Positions 8,398-16,763 of a stretch of DNA of 64,000 nt are shown one piece after another (position 1 is the first letter of the stretch; each line of letters begins with the position of its first letter). Source of the DNA: JADGHX01 sp035760965 (GTDB lineage Bacteria; Pseudomonadota; Gammaproteobacteria; Steroidobacterales; Steroidobacteraceae); contig DASTRY010000079.1 in NCBI GenBank assembly GCA_035760965.1, positions 1 through 64,000 of the forward strand, in the 5' to 3' direction. A program made the translations under genes and the position numbers. Below the pieces are notes generated by a model. The model ran no database searches. It was not told the origin of the DNA and worked only from the letters and a program-made list of their open reading frames with translations.

Positions 8398-8751
8398 TCA
8401 GTATTCGTTGTATTTCTTCGAGCTGCCTCGTACCTGCTCGGCCGGGTAGCGTCGCGCGTTCTCGTCGATCTTCTCGTGAGCCGCGGCGATGAGATCGATG
8501 CCGAGCTTGTCGGCCAATCGCACGAGATAGTTGAGCACGTCCGCGCACTCGGCGCGGATGCGCGCGAGTTGCGCCGCGTCCGGCGTGCGGCTCTGCGCCT
8601 CCGTCAGCCACTGGAACTCGGCCGCCAGCTCGCCGGCTTCCCCGACCAGTGCCATCGCCAGATTCTTGGGCGAATGGAACTGATCCCAATCGCGCTGGGC
8701 AGCGAATTCGCGCAGCCGCTCGGCGATGGCGGTGAGTGATGCTGAGCTCAT
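8398..8751 (-). CDS. MazG-like nucleotide pyrophosphohydrolase
   Basis: This 117-residue all-alpha NTP pyrophosphohydrolase resembles dCTP pyrophosphatase 1 and MazG. The helix-borne metal site reads LVGEAGELAAEFQW, and the second half of the site is ECADVLNYLVRLADKLGIDL. The ending SSKKYNEY is typical of the short single-domain type. It probably removes non-canonical dNTPs in the cytosol. ATG 8751 was chosen because GAGGAG lies just upstream and the homology begins there. Confidence 0.9.
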   Translation of the reverse strand: MSSASLTAIAERLREFAAQRDWDQFHSPKNLAMALVGEAGELAAEFQWLTEAQSRTPDAAQLARIRAECADVLNYLVRLADKLGIDLIAAAHEKIDENARRYPAEQVRGSSKKYNEY

Positions 8752-9073
8752 GAGCACTCCTCGAGTAGGCACGACCGTTCGGGCGGAACGGTTCGATGGG
8801 ATCGTACTGCGTCTGCGAGACGCACGAGCGCTCCGACATAGTGCCTCGCCGCCGTCGCGCCATGCGCAATCCGCGATTCGCAATACCCGATCACATTCTC
8901 GCGCAGCCCTCGAACGCATCCTGCGGGTGCGCGGTGCGCCCACCTCGCAGCCGGGTCGAACGGCCGCCTACGATCGTCCCGCGAGCTCGGCCGCCTGCAT
9001 TTGCTCTGCGCCGCGGGCCTTGCGAAGATGCCGCACCGGTCCTCTGCCGACCGGTCCAGGGAGAAAGATCGTG

Positions 9074-9460
9074 ATGCGCCTCATTTTCGCGACTGCGATC
9101 GCGGCCCTGCTGGCCGCCTGCGCCGGCACGGCGCCTCAGAAACCAGCTCAGACTCGAGCCCCGGAGCCGAGCGCGACCCCGCAAGCGGCCGCGCCGACGA
9201 GCACACCAAGCTCGGACAAGCTCGGGACGATCGATGCCACGAACCTCGTCGAGGCCCAGAAAGCGGGCTACAAAATCGTGAACGAGAACGGACAACAACT
9301 CTTCTGCCGTCGCGAGACAGTCACGGGTACGCGCCTCCAACATCGCACGACGTGTCTGACCGCGCAGCAATTGACGGAGATGAACGCCAAGGCAGCCGAG
9401 GCAATGAGAGGCTCGCCGCTGCCGAACTACGACAACCTTCACGGCGGCGGCGGCCACTGA
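9074..9460 (+). CDS. Small lipoprotein of unknown function
   Basis: A 128-residue predicted lipoprotein. The signal sequence MRLIFATAIAALLAACAG contains a lipobox (LAAC) with the acylated Cys at residue 16. A Pro/Ala/Thr-rich spacer follows to about residue 50. The folded part carries two cysteines (LFCRRE and TTCLT) that could pair. AGGGAG lies upstream of the ATG. I do not recognise a named family. It is followed within 25 bases by a strong terminator, so it is monocistronic. Confidence 0.8.
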   Translation: MRLIFATAIAALLAACAGTAPQKPAQTRAPEPSATPQAAAPTSTPSSDKLGTIDATNLVEAQKAGYKIVNENGQQLFCRRETVTGTRLQHRTTCLTAQQLTEMNAKAAEAMRGSPLPNYDNLHGGGGH

Positions 9461-9483
9461 GCCCCACTTCAGTTTCGCTGTGC

Positions 9484-9515
9484 GAGAGGCCACCTTCGGG
9501 TGGCCTTTCTCGTTT
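9484..9515 (+). terminator. Rho-independent terminator after the lipoprotein gene
   Basis: Stem AGGCCACC at 9487-9494, tetraloop TTCG, complementary GGTGGCCT at 9499-9506, then TTCTCGTTTT. The UUCG loop and T tract are textbook. Confidence 0.9.
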
Positions 9516-9656
9516 TCATCCGACGCTTTCGCACTGTCCGGCGAGGCTCACGCTTCATCACATAATCCTTCGCTAACTGCGCCGCGAGGCGGATAATCGC
9601 GCGCACAGGTTGTACAAAAACAACCACCCAAAAATCTGCGCAGAGGAGGGATTCTT

Positions 9657-12617
9657 ATGTGCTCAGAGTCATTTAGGCCGCGCGTCCGTCGCGGCGTCCC
9701 ATGCGGTGTTGTGACGATACTAAGCGTGGCCGGAGCCGCTCCGGTACTCGCACAAGAGCAGCCGGCCCCCGAAGTCGTGGTCACCGGCTCCCGGATCAGG
9801 ACGGATCCCCTCAATCAGCCGGCACCTCTTGCCACGGTCACCGATCAGGACATCGCGAGATCCGGCACCACGTCGGTGGGCGATGTCCTGCAACGGCTGA
9901 CGGCATCGGGGGGCGGGCTCAACACCAAGTTCAACACGAGCGGCAACACGGGCTTCCCGCCGGACCAGGGCGGTGTCGGCGCCGGCGCCGCAACCATCGA
10001 CCTGCGACACCTCGGCGCGAAGCGCGTGCTGGTGCTGGTGGACGGCATGCGCTGGGTGAACGAGTCATCCGCGAGCGGCGTCTCGTCGGCGACGGACCTC
10101 AACACGATTCCGGTCAGCATCATCGATCACGTCGAGGTGCTGCAGGACGGCGCCTCGTCGATCTACGGATCGGATGCGATCGCGGGCGTCGTGAACATCA
10201 TCACCCGCCGCTCCTTCAACGGCTTGCAGTTCTCGGGATACGGCGGCGCCTTCGATGAGGGCGACGGTCAGAACCGCCTGTTCAGCATCTCGACGGGCAC
10301 GAGCACCGACATGCTGAACGCGTTTCTCGACATCAGCTACGCGAACCAGGACGAAGTGCGCTCGCAGGATCGCGAGATCTCGAAATTTCCGACGCCGGGT
10401 GTCGGCGCGTGTACCGCGCGCTGCAGCTCCGGCACTCCGGCAGGGCGCTACGTGTTCACGGACCCGAACACCGGTGTCGAGCAGAGCATCACGATCAATC
10501 CCGGCGTGACGGGCACGCCGGTCTACATTTCGCCCGCGACGGACGATGCGCCGCGCACCGACGATTTCCACAACTTCACGGTCGCGGATCGCTTCAACTT
10601 CCAGCCGTACAACTTGATCCTGACACCGAACCAGCGGTTCAGCGTGTACGCGCAGGGCGAAACGCATCTGACGGATGCGGTGAGCTTCTATCTCAAGGGG
10701 CTCTTCAACAATCGCCGCTCGACCAACCAGGCGGCGCCGGAGCCGTTGTTCATCGGCACCGAAGCGGGCAACGGCGTCGGCAATCTGCTCGATGTCACCT
10801 CGATCAGCCGTCTGAATCCGTACAACCCCTTCGGTTTCGATCTGACCCAGGGCTACGTCGTGTTCCGGCGCCCGGTGGAAGGCGGTCCGCGCGTGTTCAC
10901 GCAGGACGTGGACACGTACTACTTCAACGGCGGCTTCAAGGGGGACTTCACCTGGGCGAACCGCGACTTCGCGTGGGACGTGAATGCCGCGTGGTCGCGC
11001 AATTCGGCGAGCCAGATCACGCACGGCAGCTACAACGCGCTGAAGATCGGCAACGCGCTCGGTCCCGGCGGGCACGACGCGAACGGCAATCTCGTGTGCG
11101 GGACGCCCGATGGCACCGGGCTCGTCACGAACCCGATTCCGAACTGCGTGCCGCTCAACATCTTCGGCGAGAACACCATCACGCCGGAGATGCTGCGCTA
11201 CATCCAGCCGATACTGCACGACACAAGCGAGCAGGAGCTGCGCGATTTCACGGCCAACTTCACGGGCACCATCGTGCAGTTGCCCGCAGGTGGGCTCGAT
11301 TTCGCCGTCGGCTACGAGCATCGCAAGCAGAGCGGTGAGTATCAGCCGGATCAGATCTACGTCGCCGGGGAGAGCGCGGGCGTGCCCTCGCTGCCCACCA
11401 AGGGCGAGTACGACGTCGACGAGTACTATGCCGAGCTGCGCATTCCGGTGCTGAGGGGCGTGCCGGGTGCGGATCTCCTGCAGCTGAGCGCGGCAGCACG
11501 TAGCTCGGACTATTCCCTGTTCGGAACCGACACGACCACCAAGTTCGGTCTGAACTGGCGCCCGGTGAGCGATCTGCTCCTGCGTGGCACGTTTGGAGAA
11601 GGCGTGCGCGCGCCGGGCATCGGCGAGCTCTTCGGATCGTTTGCGCGCTTCGACACGACCATTCAGGACCCGTGCTCGAATTTCACCTCGAAACCCGCGG
11701 CCACGCAGGCGAACTGCATCGCGCTCGGCGTGCCGCCGAGCTACACGCAATCGAACCCGCAGATCTCCGTCGTGACCGGCGGCAATCCAGCGCTCGTGCC
11801 CGAGACCTCGGATGGGTACACGGCGGGCTTCGTCTACAGCCCGCGCTGGGCGCAGGGCGTGCCGTGGTCCGACAACCTGACGTTCGATTTCACGTGGTGG
11901 AAGATCACGCTCGACCAGACGATTATGGCGCGCGACGCGCAGGTGCAGCTCGACGGTTGCGTTGCGACGCTGGACCCGGTGCTCTGCGGCGGCATCGGCC
12001 GCACCGCCGCGGGTACGATCAACCGCTTCAACAATCAGCTCATCAACATCGGCGGCACCCGCACGAAGGGGTACGACGTCAATCTGCACTACGCGATCCC
12101 GGAGACGCGCGCGGGCCGCTTCAGCATCACCTGGCAGAACACCATCCTCGACGAGTACGTGGACATCTTGCAGACGTCTACAGGCTTCACGGAGGTGAGG
12201 CGCGAAGGGACGGAGAAGGGCGACACCGGGCAGGCGTTCCCGAAGTGGAAGTCGGCGCTGACAGTCGATTGGGGTCTGCGCGATTTCCTCGCAGCCGTGA
12301 CGCTTCGCTACACGGACTCGGTCGTCGAGAGCTGCCGGGACTTGCAGGGGCTCGGACTCTGTTCGAACTACAACCTGCAGGACGACAATCTCTCGACCAA
12401 CAAGATGGACGCCGTCACCTACGTGGACCTGCAGGCGACGTGGCGGCCGACGGCGCTCAATGACGTGTGGGCGTTCACGCTCGGCGTGAACAACCTCTTC
12501 GACGAGGATGCGCCGTTCTGCTTCAGCTGCGCGTCGAACTCCTTCGATGCCTCGACGTACGACGTGCCGGGAGTGTTCTGGTACGCGCGCGTCGTCGCGC
12601 ATTTCGGTCGCAAGTGA
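9657..12617 (+). CDS. TonB-dependent outer-membrane receptor
   Basis: A 986-residue receptor. A signal peptide ends near VLAQE. The plug domain follows with the TonB-box-like segment EVVVTGSRIR, then RVLVLVDGMRW, VEVLQDGASSIYGSDAIAGVVNIITRR. The beta-barrel fills the remainder and ends in WYARVVAHFGRK. A strong AGGAGGG ribosome site at 9644-9650 supports ATG 9657. Extracellular loops carry Cys pairs (CTARC, CFSC). The ligand is unknown; its gene stands alone and converges on a second receptor across a hairpin at 12627-12650. Confidence 0.95.
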   Translation: MCSESFRPRVRRGVPCGVVTILSVAGAAPVLAQEQPAPEVVVTGSRIRTDPLNQPAPLATVTDQDIARSGTTSVGDVLQRLTASGGGLNTKFNTSGNTGFPPDQGGVGAGAATIDLRHLGAKRVLVLVDGMRWVNESSASGVSSATDLNTIPVSIIDHVEVLQDGASSIYGSDAIAGVVNIITRRSFNGLQFSGYGGAFDEGDGQNRLFSISTGTSTDMLNAFLDISYANQDEVRSQDREISKFPTPGVGACTARCSSGTPAGRYVFTDPNTGVEQSITINPGVTGTPVYISPATDDAPRTDDFHNFTVADRFNFQPYNLILTPNQRFSVYAQGETHLTDAVSFYLKGLFNNRRSTNQAAPEPLFIGTEAGNGVGNLLDVTSISRLNPYNPFGFDLTQGYVVFRRPVEGGPRVFTQDVDTYYFNGGFKGDFTWANRDFAWDVNAAWSRNSASQITHGSYNALKIGNALGPGGHDANGNLVCGTPDGTGLVTNPIPNCVPLNIFGENTITPEMLRYIQPILHDTSEQELRDFTANFTGTIVQLPAGGLDFAVGYEHRKQSGEYQPDQIYVAGESAGVPSLPTKGEYDVDEYYAELRIPVLRGVPGADLLQLSAAARSSDYSLFGTDTTTKFGLNWRPVSDLLLRGTFGEGVRAPGIGELFGSFARFDTTIQDPCSNFTSKPAATQANCIALGVPPSYTQSNPQISVVTGGNPALVPETSDGYTAGFVYSPRWAQGVPWSDNLTFDFTWWKITLDQTIMARDAQVQLDGCVATLDPVLCGGIGRTAAGTINRFNNQLINIGGTRTKGYDVNLHYAIPETRAGRFSITWQNTILDEYVDILQTSTGFTEVRREGTEKGDTGQAFPKWKSALTVDWGLRDFLAAVTLRYTDSVVESCRDLQGLGLCSNYNLQDDNLSTNKMDAVTYVDLQATWRPTALNDVWAFTLGVNNLFDEDAPFCFSCASNSFDASTYDVPGVFWYARVVAHFGRK

Positions 12618-12626
12618 GCGCAAGGG

Positions 12627-12650
12627 GCGGGCGGCCCGCAGGCCGCCCGC
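12627..12650. terminator. Bidirectional hairpin between convergent receptor genes
   Basis: Perfect 10-bp stem GCGGGCGGCC (12627-12636) and GGCCGCCCGC (12641-12650) with a CGCA loop. It lies exactly between two converging genes. There is no T tract on either side, so it may act by stalling or 3'-end protection. Confidence 0.6.
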
Positions 12651-12665
12651 TCCGCACCGCGTCGC

Positions 12666-15140
12666 TCACCTTCCGAAGTAGAAGAGCGCCTTCGCGTAGT
12701 AATAGCCGCCGTTGATCCCGAACGGCGAGAAGCTCGGGTAGCGGGTGACGGCCGCGTTGCTCGTGACCGCCCAGTACTCCGCCATCAGCTCTGCGTTCAC
12801 ACCGTTCGGATAGCGGTTGAACAGGTTGTTGGCGCCGATGCTGAACTTCATCGATTCCGAGTCCGTGCGATAGCTGAGCTCGAGATCGGTGATCGGTGTG
12901 ACGCCGATGCGATTCTCGTGATACGGCGTCGAGGCGCTGCGGCGCACGAGCTGCGACGCGGGGCCGTACACCGTCTCCCGCAGGTTCACCGAGAAGTTGC
13001 CGTACGACCAGAAGGCACCGAGCACGCCGCGATACTTCGGCGAGGTGGTCTCGAGATTCGAGATCGCCGTGGCGTCGAAGAAGGATTGCGGCTGCAAGGG
13101 CGCGGGGGTCGGCGCGATCGACGTGACTTTCATCTTGTTGTAGTTCGCGGAGAACGACCAGTCGATGTGCCCGAAGGAGAGCTCGCTCGGCAGCGTGACG
13201 AGCAGGTCCGCGCCGCGGGTACGCGTGCCGAGACCGTTCGAGAACATCGTGATGCCGGTGGATGTGCCGACGCCGCCGGCCACCACCGCGGGATCGAGCG
13301 TGTTCCCGTTCGCGGCAATCGCGTCGATCACGGCGGGCGAGATGAGCTTGCCGTCGGAGGAGCCGAAGAGCGAGCCGCTGCCCACGATGCGATCGTCGAT
13401 CTTGATCTGATACGCATCGAGCGTCGCGACCAGCTGGCCGGCGGGACGCAGCACGACGCCGAGGCTCAGGTTCTTCGATTTCTCGGGCTTCAAGCCGTTG
13501 ATGCCCACGAGCGCTGCGGCGGGCGCATTGGGCGGCAGCTGCACGAAGGCCGACGTCGGGCCGACGTTGGTGGCCGAGTAGTACTCCTCGGCGAGCGTCG
13601 GCGCGCGAAATCCGGTGCTGATCGTGCCGCGCAGCGCGAACTGCGGCGTGAAATCGTAGCGGGCCGTGAGCTTGCCGACCGTGGTGTTGCCGAAGTCGCT
13701 GAAGTCCTCGTATCGGCCCGCCAGATCGAGCTGCAGCTCGGCGGTCGGGGAGAGCGCGAAATCGACGTACACGGCGTTGTTGTCGCGATCGTGCGAGCCC
13801 GCGTCCGTGAGCGCGAAGCCGGGATACGACTGGCCGCCTTCCTTGTAGCGCGAGGCCTCATCGCCCGCGTCGATGCGATACGTATCGCGCCGGTGCTCGT
13901 AGCCGAACGCGACGTTCAGCGGGCTCGCGAGCCCGACGTCGAAGTTGCGGCTGAGATCGAGCGTCGCGGCCCACTGGGTCGCGACGAAGTTGCCGGAGTG
14001 GAAGTCCGTCGGCGTCGAGCCGGTGTCATTGAACAGCGAGATGTTGCCGGAGGCGATCGTGTTGATGCGCACGAAGTCGCGTCCGTAGGTTGTCGCCAGG
14101 TCGTAGCTCCAGTCGCTGCCGATCTTGCCTTTCAGGCCGAGCGTCGTGGCGTAGTCCGTTTCCTCGGATTCCTCCTGCGGGTTGAAGCCGAACGGATAGA
14201 GCTGCGGCAAGCGATCCGGCGTGCGGTAGTTCTCGTACGCTTGCGCGTGCTTGCTGCCGTACGTGCCGAAGGCATACAGCTGCGCGCCGCTCGCGAAGTC
14301 GAGCCCGGCATTGAGCGAGGCGATCGTGAGGTGATAGCTCGCGTCGCCTTGGATCTTGTTGATGTACGGGTAGCCGTCGGCCTGCTGGATGGCCGGCTGG
14401 TACTGCGGCGCGAACGCGCGCGGATCGAGGCCGCCGCGATTGGTCTTCGAGTGCGTGCGCGTCTCGGCGGTCAGATTGACGAACGAGCTCGCGGTGGGCG
14501 CGAAGCCGAGGTTCGTGCCGAGATCGCCGGTGTCGCCGCCGCCGTCGAAGAACTTGCCGCCGTTCGTCGAGAACGAGCCGCCGTCCGTGTTCTTCTTCAG
14601 AATGATGTTGACGACGCCCGCGATGGCGTCACTGCCGTACTGCGCGGCGGCGCCGTCCTGCAGGACCTCGATGCGCTCGATGGCATCGACGGGAATGAAA
14701 TTCAGGTCGGTGGACGCCGCTCCCTGATAGGGCCCGCCGAGCACGGCGAGATTCGCCGTCGTGTGCCGGCGCTTGCCGTTGATCAGCACCAGCGCGTGAT
14801 TCGGGCTCACGCCGCGCAGCTTCGCGGAGAGCGTGAGATTCGCCGTGTCGCCGCCGAAGGCCTGCGCGGTGAACGAGGGGAGCGTCTGTGCGAGCGATTG
14901 AATGAGGTCGGGCTGGCCGACGCGCTTCAGCGCCGCCGAGTCGAGCACCTGCACCGGCGCCGGGCTCTCGATCGCTTCGATGCCGCTGCGGCGCGTGCCG
15001 GTGACCACCACCTCCTGCGGAATCGCCGCGGCATCCGGCTCCGGGGCGGGCTCGGCGTGCGTGGCGGCGGCCGCGCCGGTGAGGAAGGCCGCGGCGAGAG
15101 TCGAGGTGCGCGGCCGTGCATTCTTCGTCTTCACGTGCAT
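12666..15140 (-). CDS. TonB-dependent outer-membrane receptor (amine-oxidase locus)
   Basis: An 824-residue receptor starting at ATG 15140, which has GGGAG nine bases upstream and a signal peptide ending near THAEP. The plug reads EVVVTGTRRS, HALVLINGKRRH, IERIEVLQDGAAAQYGSDAIAGVVNIILKK; a barrel follows, ending YYYAKALFYFGR. It lies downstream of RidA, the diheme cytochrome and the flavin oxidase on the same strand, but 450 bases separate it from ridA, so it may have its own promoter. It plausibly imports the substrate of that oxidase; this is inference from position only. Confidence 0.93.
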   Translation of the reverse strand: MHVKTKNARPRTSTLAAAFLTGAAAATHAEPAPEPDAAAIPQEVVVTGTRRSGIEAIESPAPVQVLDSAALKRVGQPDLIQSLAQTLPSFTAQAFGGDTANLTLSAKLRGVSPNHALVLINGKRRHTTANLAVLGGPYQGAASTDLNFIPVDAIERIEVLQDGAAAQYGSDAIAGVVNIILKKNTDGGSFSTNGGKFFDGGGDTGDLGTNLGFAPTASSFVNLTAETRTHSKTNRGGLDPRAFAPQYQPAIQQADGYPYINKIQGDASYHLTIASLNAGLDFASGAQLYAFGTYGSKHAQAYENYRTPDRLPQLYPFGFNPQEESEETDYATTLGLKGKIGSDWSYDLATTYGRDFVRINTIASGNISLFNDTGSTPTDFHSGNFVATQWAATLDLSRNFDVGLASPLNVAFGYEHRRDTYRIDAGDEASRYKEGGQSYPGFALTDAGSHDRDNNAVYVDFALSPTAELQLDLAGRYEDFSDFGNTTVGKLTARYDFTPQFALRGTISTGFRAPTLAEEYYSATNVGPTSAFVQLPPNAPAAALVGINGLKPEKSKNLSLGVVLRPAGQLVATLDAYQIKIDDRIVGSGSLFGSSDGKLISPAVIDAIAANGNTLDPAVVAGGVGTSTGITMFSNGLGTRTRGADLLVTLPSELSFGHIDWSFSANYNKMKVTSIAPTPAPLQPQSFFDATAISNLETTSPKYRGVLGAFWSYGNFSVNLRETVYGPASQLVRRSASTPYHENRIGVTPITDLELSYRTDSESMKFSIGANNLFNRYPNGVNAELMAEYWAVTSNAAVTRYPSFSPFGINGGYYYAKALFYFGR

Positions 15141-15590
15141 GTTGGGTAACTCCCTGCAGCTATGGAATTGCCCCCTCGATCGGATTCGCCTCGTGTGGAT
15201 CGTTTGCAATAAGTCGGCCAGATGCGGCGTGCGCGCGGCGGCGTGCCGCGAGTGGAATAGAAAGAAGCAGTTACGCGCGAGAGCCGATTTGTGAGCGAAG
15301 GCCCGAAGCTAACGTGTAGCGCGTTAGAGACAACTTTGCAGGCTGAGATGGTGCAGCGGCGCTGGGGCGTGCACCGGCGCGTGAGCCCGATCGTGCACGC
15401 GCATGGAGCACGCCGATGACGGCACGCAGGGCAGCGTCATCGGCGCGCGCAAATGGGCGCCGCGGCACCGGTTCATCGCAATACGGGGCCGTCGTCGCGC
15501 TCCAAGCTGCGGCTCGCGACCGCGTCTCACGACGACGAGAGCTCCGGCGAGCACAGGCGCGGCAAGGAAGCGGCCGCGGACGCGCGCCGC
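15141..15590. other. Intergenic region upstream of the second TonB receptor
   Basis: I see no supported gene in these 450 bases; short frames on either strand lack a start with a ribosome site and have no family resemblance. The region should hold the receptor's promoter, and it contains a perfect inverted repeat at 15309-15327. Confidence 0.55.
15309..15327. promoter_or_regulatory. Inverted repeat, candidate operator
   Basis: CTAACG (15309-15314) and CGTTAG (15322-15327) are perfect complements separated by seven bases, about 170 bp upstream of the receptor start. Size and symmetry suit a dimeric regulator; no regulator can be named. Confidence 0.35.
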
Positions 15591-16097
15591 TCAGCGCGCC
15601 TTCCTGGCGAGAATGACTTCGACTTCGACGAGCATGCCCGGCTGCGCGAGCGAAGCGACCTGCACGGCAGAGCGAGCCGGCAGATTCGGCTGCTCCTTGG
15701 TGCCGAAGTGCTGGCTGTACGCATCCATGAATCCTTTGAAGTCCATCTTGCCCGTGCTCGGGTCGCCGACGAGGAACACGGTCATCTTCACCACGTCGCC
15801 GAAGCTGAGACCCATCTCCCGCAGCGAGTCCGCGAGGCGCGCGAAGATAGCGGTCGTCTGCGTCTTGGTGTCGCCCCAGTATTCCGGGGTGCCTTCCTTC
15901 GCTTGCGGATTCGCAGGGCTCGGCGTGATCCCGCTGTGAAAGATCAGCTCGAAGCCCGCCGGCACCTCGACTGCGCGCGCGATCGGGAACGTGCTGCCGC
16001 CGCCGAGCGGCTTGCGCACGATATCCGCCGCGTGCGCGGCCGTGTGGACGGTGGACAGCAGGACGAGCGCGAGCGCCGTGGCAGCGGTTCGCTTCAT
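15591..16097 (-). CDS. RidA-family enamine/imine deaminase with signal peptide
   Basis: A 168-residue RidA/YjgF/UK114 protein with a clear Sec signal peptide (MKRTAATALALVLLSTVHTAAHA, cut before AD). RidA hydrolyses reactive enamines/imines released by amino-acid-oxidising enzymes to keto acids and ammonia. The key family Arg is present in LPARSAVQV and the acidic partner in VEVEVIL. Usual RidA is ~130 residues and cytosolic; the extra length is the signal peptide plus an insertion around residue 70 (EGTPEYWGDTKTQT). GGAGG precedes the ATG. It follows a flavin amine oxidase and a cytochrome c, also exported, which fits clearing imines made in the periplasm. Confidence 0.9.
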   Translation of the reverse strand: MKRTAATALALVLLSTVHTAAHAADIVRKPLGGGSTFPIARAVEVPAGFELIFHSGITPSPANPQAKEGTPEYWGDTKTQTTAIFARLADSLREMGLSFGDVVKMTVFLVGDPSTGKMDFKGFMDAYSQHFGTKEQPNLPARSAVQVASLAQPGMLVEVEVILARKAR

Positions 16098-16151
16098 GAT
16101 GGACCTCCGGTTCGAGTGGTTTGCGTGGGACCGACGAGCAGCGCGGCGTGA

Positions 16152-16763
16152 TCAAGGCGCGGGACGCCGCGACCCGAGGGTGTTGATGTAGGCGACGACG
16201 TTCTCGATCGCCTTCGTATCGGGCAGCGCATTGACTGCCGCGCGCATCTGCGCGCCGTGCGTGTCCTGCGGCGAGTAGCCGCGCATGCCGGACTGAAAAT
16301 TCTTCAGCTGCGCGACGAGGTACCAGTCCGTCTGACCGGCGAGCGCCGGCGCGTGCAGCTCGGGATTTCCCTCGCCTCTCGTGCCGTGACACGGGGCACA
16401 GGCTGCGTAGAGCTTGCGTCCTCGCTTCGCATCGCCGGTCACGGTGGGCTCGGGCGGCTTCGCCTCGAACGTGCGGACGTAGGCCGCGACGGCTTCGATG
16501 GTCGCATCGTCCATCGGCTCGGCGACGGGGCGCATTTCCATGCCCGAGATGTCCTCGGCGTGCGCGCCGCGCATCCCGGCGCGGAAGCGCTCGAACTGCT
16601 GCTTCAGATACCACGGCTCGATGCCGGCGATCTTCGGTGCGCGGATCGCCGGATTGCCGTTGCCCTCGGCTCCATGACAGACCGTGCAGTACTCGTAGTC
16701 CGCCGCCTGCGCGGCGCCGGTGATCAGGGCAGCGAGCGTCAACGCCACGAACCTGCGAATCAT
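16152..16763 (-). CDS. Diheme c-type cytochrome, exported
   Basis: A 203-residue cytochrome c with two class-I domains, similar to cytochrome c4. The signal peptide ends at AAQA-AD. The heme sites are CTVCH at residues 26-30 and CAPCH at 122-126, and each half repeats a W-Y-L/V-Q-F/L-R-G-M-R-G pattern followed by a Met that can be the axial ligand. Its ATG overlaps the stop of the flavin oxidase gene (ATGA), so it is very probably that enzyme's electron acceptor in the periplasm. Confidence 0.93.
   Translation of the reverse strand: MIRRFVALTLAALITGAAQAADYEYCTVCHGAEGNGNPAIRAPKIAGIEPWYLKQQFERFRAGMRGAHAEDISGMEMRPVAEPMDDATIEAVAAYVRTFEAKPPEPTVTGDAKRGRKLYAACAPCHGTRGEGNPELHAPALAGQTDWYLVAQLKNFQSGMRGYSPQDTHGAQMRAAVNALPDTKAIENVVAYINTLGSRRPAP

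Noticed and set aside
10065..15149. Very long open frames antisense to both TonB receptor genes
   Set aside because: They are Arg/Val/Ala-rich, have no family resemblance and mirror the GC-rich third-codon bias of the real genes, which keep signal peptides, plug motifs and ribosome sites.
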